Below are positions 1 to 9,300 of a stretch of 48,022 nucleotides of DNA, piece after piece; the first letter of the stretch is position 1; every line of letters begins with the position of its first letter. Under the pieces are notes generated by a model. The model had not been told where the DNA came from. It did not search any database and worked only from the letters and a program-made list of their open reading frames with translations. Position numbers and translations under genes: made by a program. Source of the stretch: JBBIPZ01 sp037442505 [NCBI: Deltaproteobacteria bacterium] (lineage in GTDB: Bacteria; CALINM01); assembly GCA_037442505.1 (NCBI GenBank), contig JBBIPZ010000010.1, positions 32,553 through 80,574 of the forward strand, in the 5' to 3' direction.

Positions 1-1430
1 GCAAATACATCTTTATTTTCAACAAATTTAGGTTGAACTGAGCTCACAGAAGCCTTTTTCTCAATTGAAGAAAAAACCATTGCAAGCGTTGGTAGAGATG
101 GCTTTACTGCTTTAGCAACTTCATCGATACCTTTAATCCCGTAAGGTGCTTTAAAATTGAGAAGTTTTTGAAATATCACCTCAATATTTTCTTTCTTTCT
201 CAGTTCTTGAGATTCAACCCCACCCTCCACTGCAAAGTCAGCTTTAAGTATACTGAGCCCTTTTGAGTGCCTTTTTATGTACACCTCCTTCTTTTCCACA
301 AAGAAAGACAAAGGTAAAATCAGATCAGCATATTTAGAAAAATCGGAATGATGATGCCCAAAATAAACTATAAAAGAAATTTCTCTTAGTTTTTCGTGAA
401 GTTCATTTACAGGATAAACTAAAGTGGGATCAACATTATAGGCAATATAGTTTGATACTTTATCCTTAAACAGGTTGAAAGGTTTAGAAGTGATTGACGT
501 ATTGTAGAAGTAAACTCCACCAGGTTTGTTAACCGCTTTTAAAAATGTCGCAAGCGAAACAATTTCTTTAACAGCTGTCAATCCTTCCTCAAACTCAAGC
601 AAAGATGGCGAAAAAGTAACACAAATATTTTTAATATTTTTTACACGAGCAACTATTTCACTCAAGAACGGAAATTCGTTATTGGAGATGTTTGAAGAAA
701 GAGCAACTTTCAAAGCCTTTGCAACAGATGGTAATTGGCTTAATTTAACAGGATACCATTTTTCTCCTAATGCCGTACCTTTTGTTACAATTGGAGAAAA
801 TGTAATTACATTTTTAGCATTTTTTGATAAATAGTTTGCAGCATCTAAGAAATTACCATCAGTAAGCAAATCCGCACCAAAATTTAACACTAAAGAGGCA
901 TTTTCTAAATCAAAATAAATTTTATCAGCACCACTAACTGCCTTTAATCTATTATCTGGTATAAAATTTATTTTTGTTGAAATTGCCGATAGATAAAACC
1001 GCTCAGATTCGCCAGTCGCGATAGCATCGGTATATGTTTCCGCACTATTTATTTTTTCTTTTAAGATTTGTAATGCTTTATCATAATCGATAGGTTTAAA
1101 AGAAAAACTTCCTCTTTCCTTCACTCTCAATAAAGGTGTTTTGATTCTGTCCTCGCCATAAATTATATTATGATAGGCAGCAATTTTAGGGCACAAACCT
1201 TTAGTTTTATCTTTATTATAAACACCAAATATCAACTCGCGTTTTTTTAGTATCTCTAAACTACAAAAGGAGTTACACAAAGGACAGACAGTTTCAGCTT
1301 TTTCAAGCTGATCAGGGATTACTGGTTTCCAAACATTATATGGATCAGCCTCGTTAATGTTTACCTTTCCAAAAAAACCTGTGCCCAATAATCCAGTAAT
1401 TTTTAAAAAATCTCTTCTTTTTAGTTCCAT
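1..1430 (-). CDS. MopB (molybdopterin oxidoreductase-like) respiratory subunit, 3' end outside window
   Basis: About 476 residues are visible; the C-terminus lies beyond base 1. The start ATG at 1430 has a GAGGAAGG ribosome site that overlaps the stop of the preceding NrfD gene. The N-terminus (MELKRRDFLK, then a hydrophobic stretch) is a Tat signal, so the protein is exported. Next comes a [4Fe-4S] motif of the DMSO-reductase superfamily (C49, C52, C56, C80; CX2CX3CX23C). The region where a Mo/W-ligating Ser, Cys or Sec normally lies is very short and has no cysteine, and the text around 'NFGADLL' and 'EKWYPV' resembles QrcB/ActB more than PsrA. Context (cytochrome c, four-cluster Fe-S, NrfD) fits a quinone-linked membrane complex. 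I infer a Qrc/Act-like subunit that may not bind molybdenum; a polysulfide or thiosulfate reductase catalytic subunit is the alternative. Confidence 0.82.
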   Translation of the reverse strand, partial: MELKRRDFLKITGLLGTGFFGKVNINEADPYNVWKPVIPDQLEKAETVCPLCNSFCSLEILKKRELIFGVYNKDKTKGLCPKIAAYHNIIYGEDRIKTPLLRVKERGSFSFKPIDYDKALQILKEKINSAETYTDAIATGESERFYLSAISTKINFIPDNRLKAVSGADKIYFDLENASLVLNFGADLLTDGNFLDAANYLSKNAKNVITFSPIVTKGTALGEKWYPVKLSQLPSVAKALKVALSSNISNNEFPFLSEIVARVKNIKNICVTFSPSLLEFEEGLTAVKEIVSLATFLKAVNKPGGVYFYNTSITSKPFNLFKDKVSNYIAYNVDPTLVYPVNELHEKLREISFIVYFGHHHSDFSKYADLILPLSFFVEKKEVYIKRHSKGLSILKADFAVEGGVESQELRKKENIEVIFQKLLNFKAPYGIKGIDEVAKAVKPSLPTLAMVFSSIEKKASVSSVQPKFVENKDVF

Positions 1431-1439
1431 ACCCTTCCT

Positions 1440-2336
1440 CTACACTATTGGTATGTGCTCACCACCAACAACAACGTTATATCTCATTACAAAGATACCA
1501 GCCATGATGATAATCGCCATCAAAACATATACCCATGTTTTTCTCCACTTGGGAACAGAAAAAACAATTAAAGGTATTATTTTGCCAATAAACACTTCCA
1601 CAACAAGGAACAGAAAACCGAAAGACCCTGTTATTTCGTGTAAAACTGCCTCTATACCTTCTCTGTGACCGGTATAATGTGCAATCATATCACAAAATAC
1701 GAGAAACAAATCAAAAACAATTATCCAGATCTGCATCTGCCCAAGGGTAAAAAGCAGTTCAGTATTAATTTTTCTATCTTTAGTAAAAAAATAGCCATGT
1801 ATAACGTTTACGAGCATCATCATCGCTATACCAGAAATGATTGCAGAAACAAGAAACAATAGTGGCATGATAGGTGTAGCCCAAGCAGCACGAGCCTTAG
1901 CAACAGCTAAAACAAAACCAGTATAACCATGAACAGAAATTGCACAAGGAATTCCTATTATACCCATCCTTTTTGACCATTTTTTATCATCTTTAAACAT
2001 AAAGTAGCCATAAATGATACAAACGATAGGATAAATAGTAAGTAAGAACGAACCCCAAGAAAGAGGCGAAGTTGGATTGATAAAAACAAACAGATGCCAT
2101 GCCCTCATAGGTTGTCCAGAATGTAACAATAATGCCATTGGTGCTAAAACAAGTAAAATCACTGCAAGGACAACACCTGGCTTTCCAAGCGGTTTAAACT
2201 GTTCAAAACCAAAAACATATCTAAGAGTAGAAAGAATAAAAGAGCCAGCAGACAATCCAGTAAGATAGAAATAAATTGCTATCCAAACTCCGAATGTTTC
2301 CTGCATTGGTACGTTATATGTTAGCGTGACATCCAT
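1440..2336 (-). CDS. NrfD/PsrC-type integral membrane quinone-interacting subunit
   Basis: The 298-residue protein is almost all membrane segments (about eight), with the N-terminal pattern 'YNVPMQETFGVW' followed by 'YFYLTGLSAGSF', typical of the NrfD/PsrC/DmsC-like family. Such subunits bind quinol in the membrane and pass electrons to the attached Fe-S subunit. I chose ATG 2336 rather than an upstream ATG at 2399, because a GGAG ribosome site sits just before it and the upstream reading overlaps the ferredoxin gene by about 60 bases. It starts right after the ferredoxin stop (2341), and its own stop overlaps the ribosome site of the MopB gene. The length fits the eight-helix PsrC group rather than the ten-helix QrcD/HybB group, so the complex has mixed features. 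Confidence 0.9.
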   Translation of the reverse strand: MDVTLTYNVPMQETFGVWIAIYFYLTGLSAGSFILSTLRYVFGFEQFKPLGKPGVVLAVILLVLAPMALLLHSGQPMRAWHLFVFINPTSPLSWGSFLLTIYPIVCIIYGYFMFKDDKKWSKRMGIIGIPCAISVHGYTGFVLAVAKARAAWATPIMPLLFLVSAIISGIAMMMLVNVIHGYFFTKDRKINTELLFTLGQMQIWIIVFDLFLVFCDMIAHYTGHREGIEAVLHEITGSFGFLFLVVEVFIGKIIPLIVFSVPKWRKTWVYVLMAIIIMAGIFVMRYNVVVGGEHIPIV

Positions 2337-2340
2337 TTTT

Positions 2341-2922
2341 TTACTCCGGCATCCCTTTTTTATCGGCAAAAGAAGAATCCATACTTGTGTAAAAAACATG
2401 TGGTTTGTTACCTGTTTCTTCTTTTAGCGCCGTAACCCTTCTTTCAGTAACAAATTTATATATTTCGCTGTTTTTGTCATTTAAATCACCAAAAATCAAT
2501 GCACCATTGGGACAGGAATGCACGCAAGCAGGTTTTAATCCCTTCTGAACACGATGCAGACAAAAATCACACTTTTGCGCAATCTTAGCAAGAGGATTAA
2601 TATATCTCATTCCATAAGGACATGCAGCCATACAGTATCTACAACCAATACATCTATGCGGATCGACAATTACAATTCCGTCTTCTCTTTTTATAGATGC
2701 TCTCACTGGACAAACTGTTACACATGTAGGATTATCACAGTGATTACACATTACAGGAAGAAAAACACTATTAACATTTGGATACTTCCCCTTAACTCCT
2801 TCCTTAACCCACATACGCCAGACAGAAATCGGAACCTTGTTTTCCAACTTGCAAGCAAGTTCACAACTATGACAACCAACACACTTATCTAAGTCGATGA
2901 CCATTGCGTATCTATTTTTCAT
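2341..2922 (-). CDS. Four-cluster ferredoxin-type electron transfer subunit (PsrB/NrfC/DmsB family)
   Basis: This 193-residue subunit has four cysteine groups of the DmsB/PsrB/NrfC family: CVGCHSCELACK, CNHCDNPTCVTVCP, CIGCRYCMAACP, and CDFC followed by CVHSCP. They would hold four [4Fe-4S] clusters, a wire between the NrfD quinone site and the MopB or cytochrome subunit. There is no own signal peptide; members of this family are usually co-exported with the Tat-tagged partner encoded two genes downstream. The start at 2922 (MKNRYAM) follows a clear AAGGAAG site and overlaps the cytochrome gene by 11 bases. A longer reading from 3000 would add 26 residues unlike the family. Confidence 0.9.
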   Translation of the reverse strand: MKNRYAMVIDLDKCVGCHSCELACKLENKVPISVWRMWVKEGVKGKYPNVNSVFLPVMCNHCDNPTCVTVCPVRASIKREDGIVIVDPHRCIGCRYCMAACPYGMRYINPLAKIAQKCDFCLHRVQKGLKPACVHSCPNGALIFGDLNDKNSEIYKFVTERRVTALKEETGNKPHVFYTSMDSSFADKKGMPE

Positions 2923-3844
2923 GATGTTCCACTTCCTTTTTTTCTTCAGTCTTCCCTGCAAAGAAAAATATTGCAATGCCAACCACAAACAGTGAACCAA
3001 AAACTAATCCAAAATTTAAAATATATGCGAGAGCTGGCATATTTTTACCATGAAAATCTGTGAAGATAAAATTGGCTTCTTTTTTATGACATGCCATACA
3101 GTTAACTTCTGATTTGTTTTTACCATGAACGGCATCACCCTGATGACAGCCAACACAGTTACCATAGCTATAATCAATTGAAGAATTACCTTTCTTATGT
3201 CCATTTATCCTTAACATCGCTAATTTTCCAAAGAGGTTTTTCCCTGACAAAGTTACATCTTGATGACAGTTGCCGCAGGTTTTCACAATATTGGTCCTAT
3301 TAACGGTTGAATCTTTATCCGCTAAATTGGCATTGTGAGGATCATGACAGGCGGTACAAAACGGTGCATTACGTTTTTTAGATAAGTATGCAACACCGTG
3401 TTTACTTTCGTAGTAATCCTTTGCTACCCGTTTTTTATCTTCCATCCTTATTTGTTTAGATTTGAAAAGCTCTTTAACATAAGGAGTATATTCACTTTCC
3501 TCAATGTGACAGGAATCGCAATGTATTATAGACTCTTTGGCAAAATGGGACTTCTCCCCTGCTTTGTCTGCATCAAAATGACACTCGTTACAATAAAAAA
3601 TACCATGTTTAGAGTTTAAAAATTTGTCATAGTCAATCTTTGCAGAACGCAAATTGCCCCAATGAGTAGGTGGATTATAGTATAGATTTAACTTGCCGTG
3701 ACATTCTTCCATACACCTTTTGTCTTTTTCCCTGTATTCAGGAAGGTTCTGAGCTGACAATAACGATGTTGAAAGCGTTAACGATATCAGCACAACAAAA
3801 ACTAACAAAATTTTCTTAATAATAATGTTATTCGATAGCATCAT
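2912..3844 (-). CDS. Membrane-anchored multiheme cytochrome c (6 CXXCH plus one CX3CH)
   Basis: The 310-residue protein has an N-terminal hydrophobic signal or anchor (residues 8-30) and a C-terminal transmembrane helix (about 271-297), so the haem domain faces the periplasm. Six canonical haem sites occur with cysteines at 85/88, 109/112, 163/166, 190/193, 230/233 and 249/252. A seventh, at C44-M-E-E-C48-H49, has three rather than two residues between the cysteines. Free histidines between sites could be distal ligands. In the Qrc complex, the analogous QrcA is a multihaem cytochrome that receives electrons from periplasmic carriers; a similar role is inferred here from context. The start overlaps the upstream Fe-S gene by 17 bases, which indicates translational coupling. 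Confidence 0.88.
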   Translation of the reverse strand: MMLSNNIIIKKILLVFVVLISLTLSTSLLSAQNLPEYREKDKRCMEECHGKLNLYYNPPTHWGNLRSAKIDYDKFLNSKHGIFYCNECHFDADKAGEKSHFAKESIIHCDSCHIEESEYTPYVKELFKSKQIRMEDKKRVAKDYYESKHGVAYLSKKRNAPFCTACHDPHNANLADKDSTVNRTNIVKTCGNCHQDVTLSGKNLFGKLAMLRINGHKKGNSSIDYSYGNCVGCHQGDAVHGKNKSEVNCMACHKKEANFIFTDFHGKNMPALAYILNFGLVFGSLFVVGIAIFFFAGKTEEKKEVEHHEK

Positions 3845-5747
3845 ACACCAACTCTGAAAGGTCTTTAACTTCTATATCTTCTCTATCATACGTTTTAGTG
3901 CCGTCCGTCATCATTGTCAGACAGAATGGACACCCTACTGCAACACCTTTTAAATCTTTACCATCTTTGCTTTCAAGCACCTGTGATATCCTGGTATCGT
4001 TCATACGTGGCGCATGTTCTTCCAAGAACATATTACCACCACCAGCACCACAACAGAAACCTTTTATTCCCCTTCTATCAAACTCAACTAATGTCAAACC
4101 TAAAGTTTTAACTATTTCTCTTGGCTCTTCAATTATTCCATTATACCTTGCCAAATAACAAGAATCATGATAAGCAACCTTTCCCTCCAGCTTTTTGTTC
4201 AAAACAAGTTTGCCAGATTTGATAAGTTCTACAAGCAATTGGATGTGCGTCTTTACTGCATAGTTGCCATCAATTTGGACATAATCCTTAGAAATTGTAT
4301 TGAAACAGTGTGGACAAGCGGTAACTATATTTTTTACGCCATAACTGTTCATCGTTTCCACATTTTGTCTCGCAAGAGCATCATACAGGTATTCGTTACC
4401 AGACTTTCTTGCTGGATCTCCACAACAAGTTTCTTCTTCGGCAAGGATTGCAAACTTAAGTCCCGCCTTTTTGAATAACGCAACAAGTTTCTTCATTGCC
4501 TTGACATATCTGTCGTCAAAAGCCCCTGCACATCCTGGCCAGAACAGAAAATCAATCTGTGAGGCATCCCCCAACTCAGCCAGGGATGGCACATCCAAAT
4601 CTTTTACCCAATCACCCCGATTTGCAGCAGGCATTCCCCAAGGGTTGCCATTTCTTTCTAAGTTTTTAAACAACAACTGATGTTCTGAACTGATATTACC
4701 TTCCATCAAAACAAGATAACGCTTCATCTCAATCATCTTATCAATGTGTTCAATACCTGCAGGACAGTTTTCCATACATGCCCTACAGGTTGTACACGAA
4801 AAAAGCACATCTGGAGTGATATCTTCGTTTATCAACGCAGCTTCGGGATCCTTTTTGGAATTATCAAGCACCTTCTTAAGATCCTGTATAACCTTTTTTG
4901 GAGACAACGGCTTTTTTGTAATATAAGCAGGGCAGTTATCCTGACATCTGCCACACCTTACGCAGGTATCTAAATCCATCAAATCTTTCCATGTAAGATT
5001 GCTTATCTTATTTGCACCAAACTCTTCTGAATTCTCAAGATCAAGCAGCTTAAATACGCCTTTGGGGGCATTGTTCTTGAAAATATAGTTAATGGGTATT
5101 AAAAGAATATGAATCCCTTTTGAGTAAGGAAGGTAAGCTATGAAAAACAAAATCAAAAAGAAGTGAATACGCCAGAAAAACTGGGATAATACAGGGTATA
5201 GCCCCTCATTACTGGGTATTAAAACACTAAATATTGCACCAAATGGAGCAAAAACCATATCAGAAGAAACTACTTTCAGCCTGACAGCCTCCATAAGGAA
5301 ACCTGTGATAAATATAAAAAAGAGCACTACAAGCAAAGTATAATCTTCATTTTTATTATCGAACCCTTTGTCTTTAACGTATAAACGTCTATAAAAAAAG
5401 TATATTATTGCGACTATTGCTGCAAAACCAAGCAGATCTAACACAAGAGATTGGATAGCAGAAAAGGCCGATGGCAACGTAACAGGCAATATCTGGAAGA
5501 AAACAACAATAAACAAAGCAAGGAAAAAAATGCAAAAGATAGCCAGATGATATAAACCAACCGTTTTTTCCCTCAGGATGTCTAAATGAAAAAACACCCT
5601 TTCAAGAGCCTGAGTAACACGTTTACCTAAGTTATCAGTCCTGTTGTCCGGCCGACCTGCACACCAACGTTTGACTTTGATTGCAAAACCAACCAAAGCG
5701 ATTAAGAGTGAAAGAATAACGAGTAAAATGTCTAACGTATTTAGCAT
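3828..5747 (-). CDS. Membrane-bound NarI-like / ferredoxin / double-CCG Fe-S oxidoreductase (EMO/HdrD-like)
   Basis: The 639-residue fusion has three parts. An N-terminal membrane region (about 5-6 helices to residue 225) has histidines at 54, 67, 195 and 213, placed like NarI haem b ligands. Two [4Fe-4S] sites follow (C262/265/268/272 and C318/321/324/328). Two complete CCG domains come last (C406, C441-C442, C478/C481; C530, C565-C566, C606/C609), the type that holds the noncubane clusters of heterodisulfide reductase HdrB/HdrD. This architecture matches the ETF:menaquinone oxidoreductase (EMO) and related DUF224 membrane oxidoreductases. No ETF gene is adjacent; instead it leads an operon with a cytochrome c and an NrfD complex, so its electron donor is unclear. 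The start has a GAAGGT site and a promoter 31 bases upstream. Confidence 0.88.
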   Translation of the reverse strand: MLNTLDILLVILSLLIALVGFAIKVKRWCAGRPDNRTDNLGKRVTQALERVFFHLDILREKTVGLYHLAIFCIFFLALFIVVFFQILPVTLPSAFSAIQSLVLDLLGFAAIVAIIYFFYRRLYVKDKGFDNKNEDYTLLVVLFFIFITGFLMEAVRLKVVSSDMVFAPFGAIFSVLIPSNEGLYPVLSQFFWRIHFFLILFFIAYLPYSKGIHILLIPINYIFKNNAPKGVFKLLDLENSEEFGANKISNLTWKDLMDLDTCVRCGRCQDNCPAYITKKPLSPKKVIQDLKKVLDNSKKDPEAALINEDITPDVLFSCTTCRACMENCPAGIEHIDKMIEMKRYLVLMEGNISSEHQLLFKNLERNGNPWGMPAANRGDWVKDLDVPSLAELGDASQIDFLFWPGCAGAFDDRYVKAMKKLVALFKKAGLKFAILAEEETCCGDPARKSGNEYLYDALARQNVETMNSYGVKNIVTACPHCFNTISKDYVQIDGNYAVKTHIQLLVELIKSGKLVLNKKLEGKVAYHDSCYLARYNGIIEEPREIVKTLGLTLVEFDRRGIKGFCCGAGGGNMFLEEHAPRMNDTRISQVLESKDGKDLKGVAVGCPFCLTMMTDGTKTYDREDIEVKDLSELVYDAIE

Positions 5748-5777
5748 TCAGTTAACCTTCAATTAGTGTATGTGAAA

Positions 5778-5806
5778 AATTTAACATAACTTATAGTTTA
5801 CGTCAA
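5778..5806 (-). promoter_or_regulatory. Sigma-70-type promoter of the respiratory operon
   Basis: On the minus strand TTGACG (5801-5806) and TAAATT (5778-5783) are 17 bases apart. Transcription would start near 5771, giving a leader of about 24 bases that contains the GAAGGT ribosome site of the first gene. No clear operator palindrome is visible. Confidence 0.65.
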
Positions 5807-5834
5807 GTAGAAAAATGAAAAAAAATTTTTTTAT

Positions 5835-6428
5835 TTAAAATCTACCTCCAAGCTTAATACCTATGCGATAGTTAGATAAATCTCTGTCTCCCAAAAATGT
5901 TTTTGTCCTGCCTACATACTGATATTCACCTTCTATGCCAACAAAAGCATCGATTCCAGATGTTGATGGAAATAAAAATTTAATTTCTGCCAACCCCTGC
6001 ACACCAAAAAGCAAATTTGTATCTGATTGCACCTCTTTATCTGTAAACTCATTAGTAATAGTAAAGTCCAGATAATTCATACTAAATCCTATTCCTGCAC
6101 CTAATTCCATTCTATTGAGTGGCAGAAATCCCTTTACGTTCAGTTCTAAAGGATAGTAGTTAATCTCCTGCAAATAAGGTATACCCAGAACACTATAATA
6201 TCTTTCGCTATCGATATTTGCTACTCCAAGTGACATCATAACACCAAGGTTGTTCCATCTTTGACCAAATTCTAAAACCGAAAGAGGCTTTATCGTTTCT
6301 ATGTCTTTAAATTTAATTCCTTTAATTCCAAGCGATACTTCGCCGTTCACCTGTTGTGCTATAGCACTGTGATAAGACATCAGCAAAATAATTGTGCTGA
6401 TAAATATTTTGCCTAACGATTTAAACAT
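5835..6428 (-). CDS. Secreted outer-membrane beta-barrel-like protein, function unknown
   Basis: The 197 residues begin with a signal peptide (hydrophobic core at 8-18, likely cleavage after 'SAIAQ'). The rest is alternating short strands with aromatic and glycine residues, ending in ...KLGGRF. A terminal Phe after a beta-strand is the usual C-terminal signature of outer-membrane barrels. The size fits an 8-strand barrel of the OmpX/OmpW class. I recognise no specific family. It sits 15 bases after queF with its own AGGGGAT site, so it is probably cotranscribed with recG and queF, but this gives no functional clue. Confidence 0.72.
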   Translation of the reverse strand: MFKSLGKIFISTIILLMSYHSAIAQQVNGEVSLGIKGIKFKDIETIKPLSVLEFGQRWNNLGVMMSLGVANIDSERYYSVLGIPYLQEINYYPLELNVKGFLPLNRMELGAGIGFSMNYLDFTITNEFTDKEVQSDTNLLFGVQGLAEIKFLFPSTSGIDAFVGIEGEYQYVGRTKTFLGDRDLSNYRIGIKLGGRF

Positions 6429-6443
6429 AGCATCCCCTTAATC

Positions 6444-6836
6444 TTATCTTTTTTTCACTTTTGTCTGTTGTTCAGTCGATACTTTTATTATAGTTTTAAC
6501 GTTACCCCTTGGATTAAAATCACCAATAACCTCTAACTGACGTGGCTTTAAAAAGTTATAAATCTCGGTATAAATATCATTAACAACCTTCTCGTGTGAT
6601 ATGTGAATATCGCGAAACTTATTCAAATATAATTTTAGAGACTTTAGTTCTACAACATATTTGTCTGGGACATAAGTAATCTTTATAGTCGCAAAATCGG
6701 GATATCCAGAACGTGGACATAAACAGGTAAATTCAGGAAATGTAATATCTATTGTATAGTCTCTTTCTGGAGATGGATTTTCCCATCTTTCAAGCATAGA
6801 CTGTTCTATCGCAATTTCACCATATCTTTTTTTCAT
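6444..6836 (-). CDS. queF: NADPH-dependent 7-cyano-7-deazaguanine (preQ0) reductase
   Basis: QueF reduces preQ0 to preQ1 in queuosine synthesis in the cytoplasm. The 130-residue protein is of the short, unimodular type. Visible family features are '[15 protein letters not shown]', with C40 as the thioimide-forming cysteine and D47 as the acid, and '[20 protein letters not shown]', which is the QueF signature. ATG 6836 is chosen for its GGAGG site at seven bases; the reading can be extended to 6869 but lacks support. The gene begins ten bases after the recG stop. No other queuosine gene is visible in the window. Confidence 0.95.
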   Translation of the reverse strand: MKKRYGEIAIEQSMLERWENPSPERDYTIDITFPEFTCLCPRSGYPDFATIKITYVPDKYVVELKSLKLYLNKFRDIHISHEKVVNDIYTEIYNFLKPRQLEVIGDFNPRGNVKTIIKVSTEQQTKVKKR

Positions 6837-6846
6837 AAAACCTCCT

Positions 6847-9240
6847 TCACCCAACGTTGAAGTAATCAATATTTTTTGAAAAGTAAAGCCTTAAAATGTC
6901 ACTTAACCTCGTGTTATAATAACAGTTTTTTTCTTTAGAAGCAAAAAAATCAGATGTTACTTTTTTCATCAATTCAATTAACGGAGTATCTGCAATTAGA
7001 TCAACAACACTAAATTCTGGCAAGCCTGACTGTTTTGTTCCAAAAATTTCCCCTGGTCCCCTCAATTTCAGGTCGAATTCAGCTAATTTAAACCCATCAG
7101 ACACATCCCTGAAAAAAACAAGCCTCTTTCTCGCCTTTTCACTCATTTTCTTAGTATCTACAAGCACAACACAATTAGCATCATTAGCGCCACGCCCTAT
7201 CCTGCCACGCAATTGATGTAATGAAGACAGCCCAAAACGTTCTCCGTGTTCAATAACCATAATCGTCGCATTAGGAACATCTACTCCAACTTCTATAACC
7301 GTTGTGGCAACTAAAATAGAAGATTTACCCTGTTTAAAATCTAACATAATCGACTCTTTTTCATCTGCAGCCATCCTGCCGTGTAAAAGTGCTACAGTGT
7401 ACTCCGAAAATCTTGTCTTAATTATGTCATACATCTGAGTAGCAGCTTTTAATTCTAATGCGTTATTTTCATCTATAACAGGATAAACAATATATGCCTG
7501 TCTGCCTTTTTTGACTTCTTCTTGTATCATCGAAAAAACTTTTTCTCTATACATCTCTGGAAAAACAACTGTTTTAACTGGTTTTCTACCCGGTGGCATC
7601 TCGTCAAGCAAAGATACATCAAGGTCACCATAAAGTGTCATACTAAGTGTTCTGGGAATTGGTGTTGCAGTCATATACAAAACATGAGGCAAAAATCCTT
7701 TTTTTATCAATTCTTGCCGCTGTGTTACTCCAAAGCGATGTTGTTCATCAATAATTACCAATCCTAAATCATTAAACAGAACGTTTTCTTGAATTAATGC
7801 ATGCGTTCCTACTATAAGTTTTGCTTCACCAGTTCGTATTTTCTCAACAGACAAACTATATTCTTTCTTTTTGATGCCGGATATTAAAAGTAATGGGGTT
7901 AAGCCCAGTCTCTCTGTAAGATTTTTAAAATTTAAATAGTGTTGAGTTGCCAATATTTCCGTAGGAGCCATAAGTACAACCTGTTTGCCTGCATCAATAA
8001 CAGCCATGGCAGCAAGTAAAGCAACCACTGTTTTTCCTGACCCAACATCCCCCTGAAGCAGACGCTGCATAGGAAAGTTTTTTCTCAAGTCAAGCAAGAT
8101 TTCCTTAACTACTCTCTTTTGTGCACCTGTTAGTTCGTAGCCTAAATTTTTTATTATTTCCTGAGGTTTTTCCACTTTGATTTCCAGTGGTTTAATATTT
8201 GTTTTCATAAATTCAGCTCTTTTGTTATTGAGTAAGGCAAAAAACAAAAAAAGTTCCTGATATATTAAAGACAGATGGAATCGTGAACGCCTTTCAGAAT
8301 AAAGCTTCTCGTCATACTCATCAGGAAAATGTAATTGATATAATGCCTCGCCCCAATTCACCAACTGTAACTTTTTCTTAATTTCTTCCGGGACAATACA
8401 CCCTATGGTAGCCCTTGCTTCAGATGCAATCTGATGCACGAGCTTTATATAAAACTTGCTGTTTATTCCTGCAGGCAGCCCAAAATAAACAGGCAGAATC
8501 TTCCCGCGCATATTGCCAATATTTTCTGTCTGTTCCTTTTCTGATTCTACTAACTCAATCTCAGGATGGTGAATCTCTTTAATCCCTCTAAATACTTCAA
8601 TTTTCCCAAAGGCATAAACTTCGTTGTGAACCACAAGCAGATCTCTCAGAAACTTAGGAGGAGTATAAAACCATTTAAAAGTAATATAACCAGTTCCATC
8701 CGTCACCACCACCTTAATGCCTTCTTTTCTACTGCTTAAAAAACCTCTCTGTTTCCATGGTGAAACAGAAATGATTCTAACTTTTAAGTAAACTTTCTCA
8801 CCAGGTCTAGTATGCATTATTTTTACAACATTTCTTTTATCAACATAACTATATGGCAAAAAGTAAAGTATATCCCTGACGGTATAAATCATTTTTTCGT
8901 TGAGCATTGCCAAAATTTTAGACCCAACACCCTTATAATTTGACAAAGATTTTTCTAAAAAAAACCGCATTTTACTAATATCTTCCTCAGATATTTCAGA
9001 GGCAGGATCGTAAGAAAGAATCTCTTTTATTGTTTTAAGCTTTGTTTCGCGATCCTTATCGTCTATACCTTTAAAAAAATGTTGATAATGTTTTAATAGT
9101 TGTACTACCTCGCTATTTTGGTGTTTGTTTGTAAACTTTTTATAATATCCTTCAAGGTCTTTAACACGTTCCAAAAGGTTATCCTGATTAAGGATGTTTT
9201 TAAGTGGTTTTAAAAAATCTTCCAGAATTTCATTGTACAT
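6847..9240 (-). CDS. recG: ATP-dependent DNA helicase RecG
   Basis: RecG remodels stalled replication forks and Holliday junctions. The protein (797 residues from ATG 9240) has the wedge/OB domain in the first half, then superfamily 2 helicase motifs: Walker A 'QGDVGSGKT', motif II 'DEQH', 'TATPIPRT', and motif VI 'QLRGRIGRG', followed by the RecG C-terminal '[16 protein letters not shown]'. The start is uncertain. A TTG at 9282 would add 14 residues; ATG 9240 is preferred because TATTAT ends seven bases before it, which makes a leaderless start, and neither candidate has a Shine-Dalgarno site. The length is a little above the common bacterial RecG, from an extra N-terminal helical part seen in several phyla. 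Confidence 0.95.
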   Translation of the reverse strand: MYNEILEDFLKPLKNILNQDNLLERVKDLEGYYKKFTNKHQNSEVVQLLKHYQHFFKGIDDKDRETKLKTIKEILSYDPASEISEEDISKMRFFLEKSLSNYKGVGSKILAMLNEKMIYTVRDILYFLPYSYVDKRNVVKIMHTRPGEKVYLKVRIISVSPWKQRGFLSSRKEGIKVVVTDGTGYITFKWFYTPPKFLRDLLVVHNEVYAFGKIEVFRGIKEIHHPEIELVESEKEQTENIGNMRGKILPVYFGLPAGINSKFYIKLVHQIASEARATIGCIVPEEIKKKLQLVNWGEALYQLHFPDEYDEKLYSERRSRFHLSLIYQELFLFFALLNNKRAEFMKTNIKPLEIKVEKPQEIIKNLGYELTGAQKRVVKEILLDLRKNFPMQRLLQGDVGSGKTVVALLAAMAVIDAGKQVVLMAPTEILATQHYLNFKNLTERLGLTPLLLISGIKKKEYSLSVEKIRTGEAKLIVGTHALIQENVLFNDLGLVIIDEQHRFGVTQRQELIKKGFLPHVLYMTATPIPRTLSMTLYGDLDVSLLDEMPPGRKPVKTVVFPEMYREKVFSMIQEEVKKGRQAYIVYPVIDENNALELKAATQMYDIIKTRFSEYTVALLHGRMAADEKESIMLDFKQGKSSILVATTVIEVGVDVPNATIMVIEHGERFGLSSLHQLRGRIGRGANDANCVVLVDTKKMSEKARKRLVFFRDVSDGFKLAEFDLKLRGPGEIFGTKQSGLPEFSVVDLIADTPLIELMKKVTSDFFASKEKNCYYNTRLSDILRLYFSKNIDYFNVG

Positions 9241-9300
9241 GTCTTTATAATAATTCAAGTTTACTCTTTTTAAAAGTCGCAAATATAGTATAATTTAAAA
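9241..9300. promoter_or_regulatory. Divergent, probably leaderless promoter region between recG and the TudS-like gene
   Basis: Plus strand: TATAAT at 9289-9294 ends six bases before the ATG at 9301, with no Shine-Dalgarno and no good -35. Minus strand: TATTAT (9247-9252) ends six bases before the recG ATG at 9240; a second -10-like TATACT lies further upstream near the alternative TTG. The -10 to ATG distance means transcription should begin at or next to the start codon on both sides. Confidence 0.5.

Noticed and set aside
526-834. Open frame of 102 codons on the plus strand at the left end
   Set aside because: It is antisense to the MopB subunit gene, which has a Tat signal, an Fe-S motif and operon context.
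1357-1668. Plus-strand frame of 103 codons over the MopB/NrfD junction
   Set aside because: It is antisense to two coupled genes of the respiratory operon, with no recognisable family.
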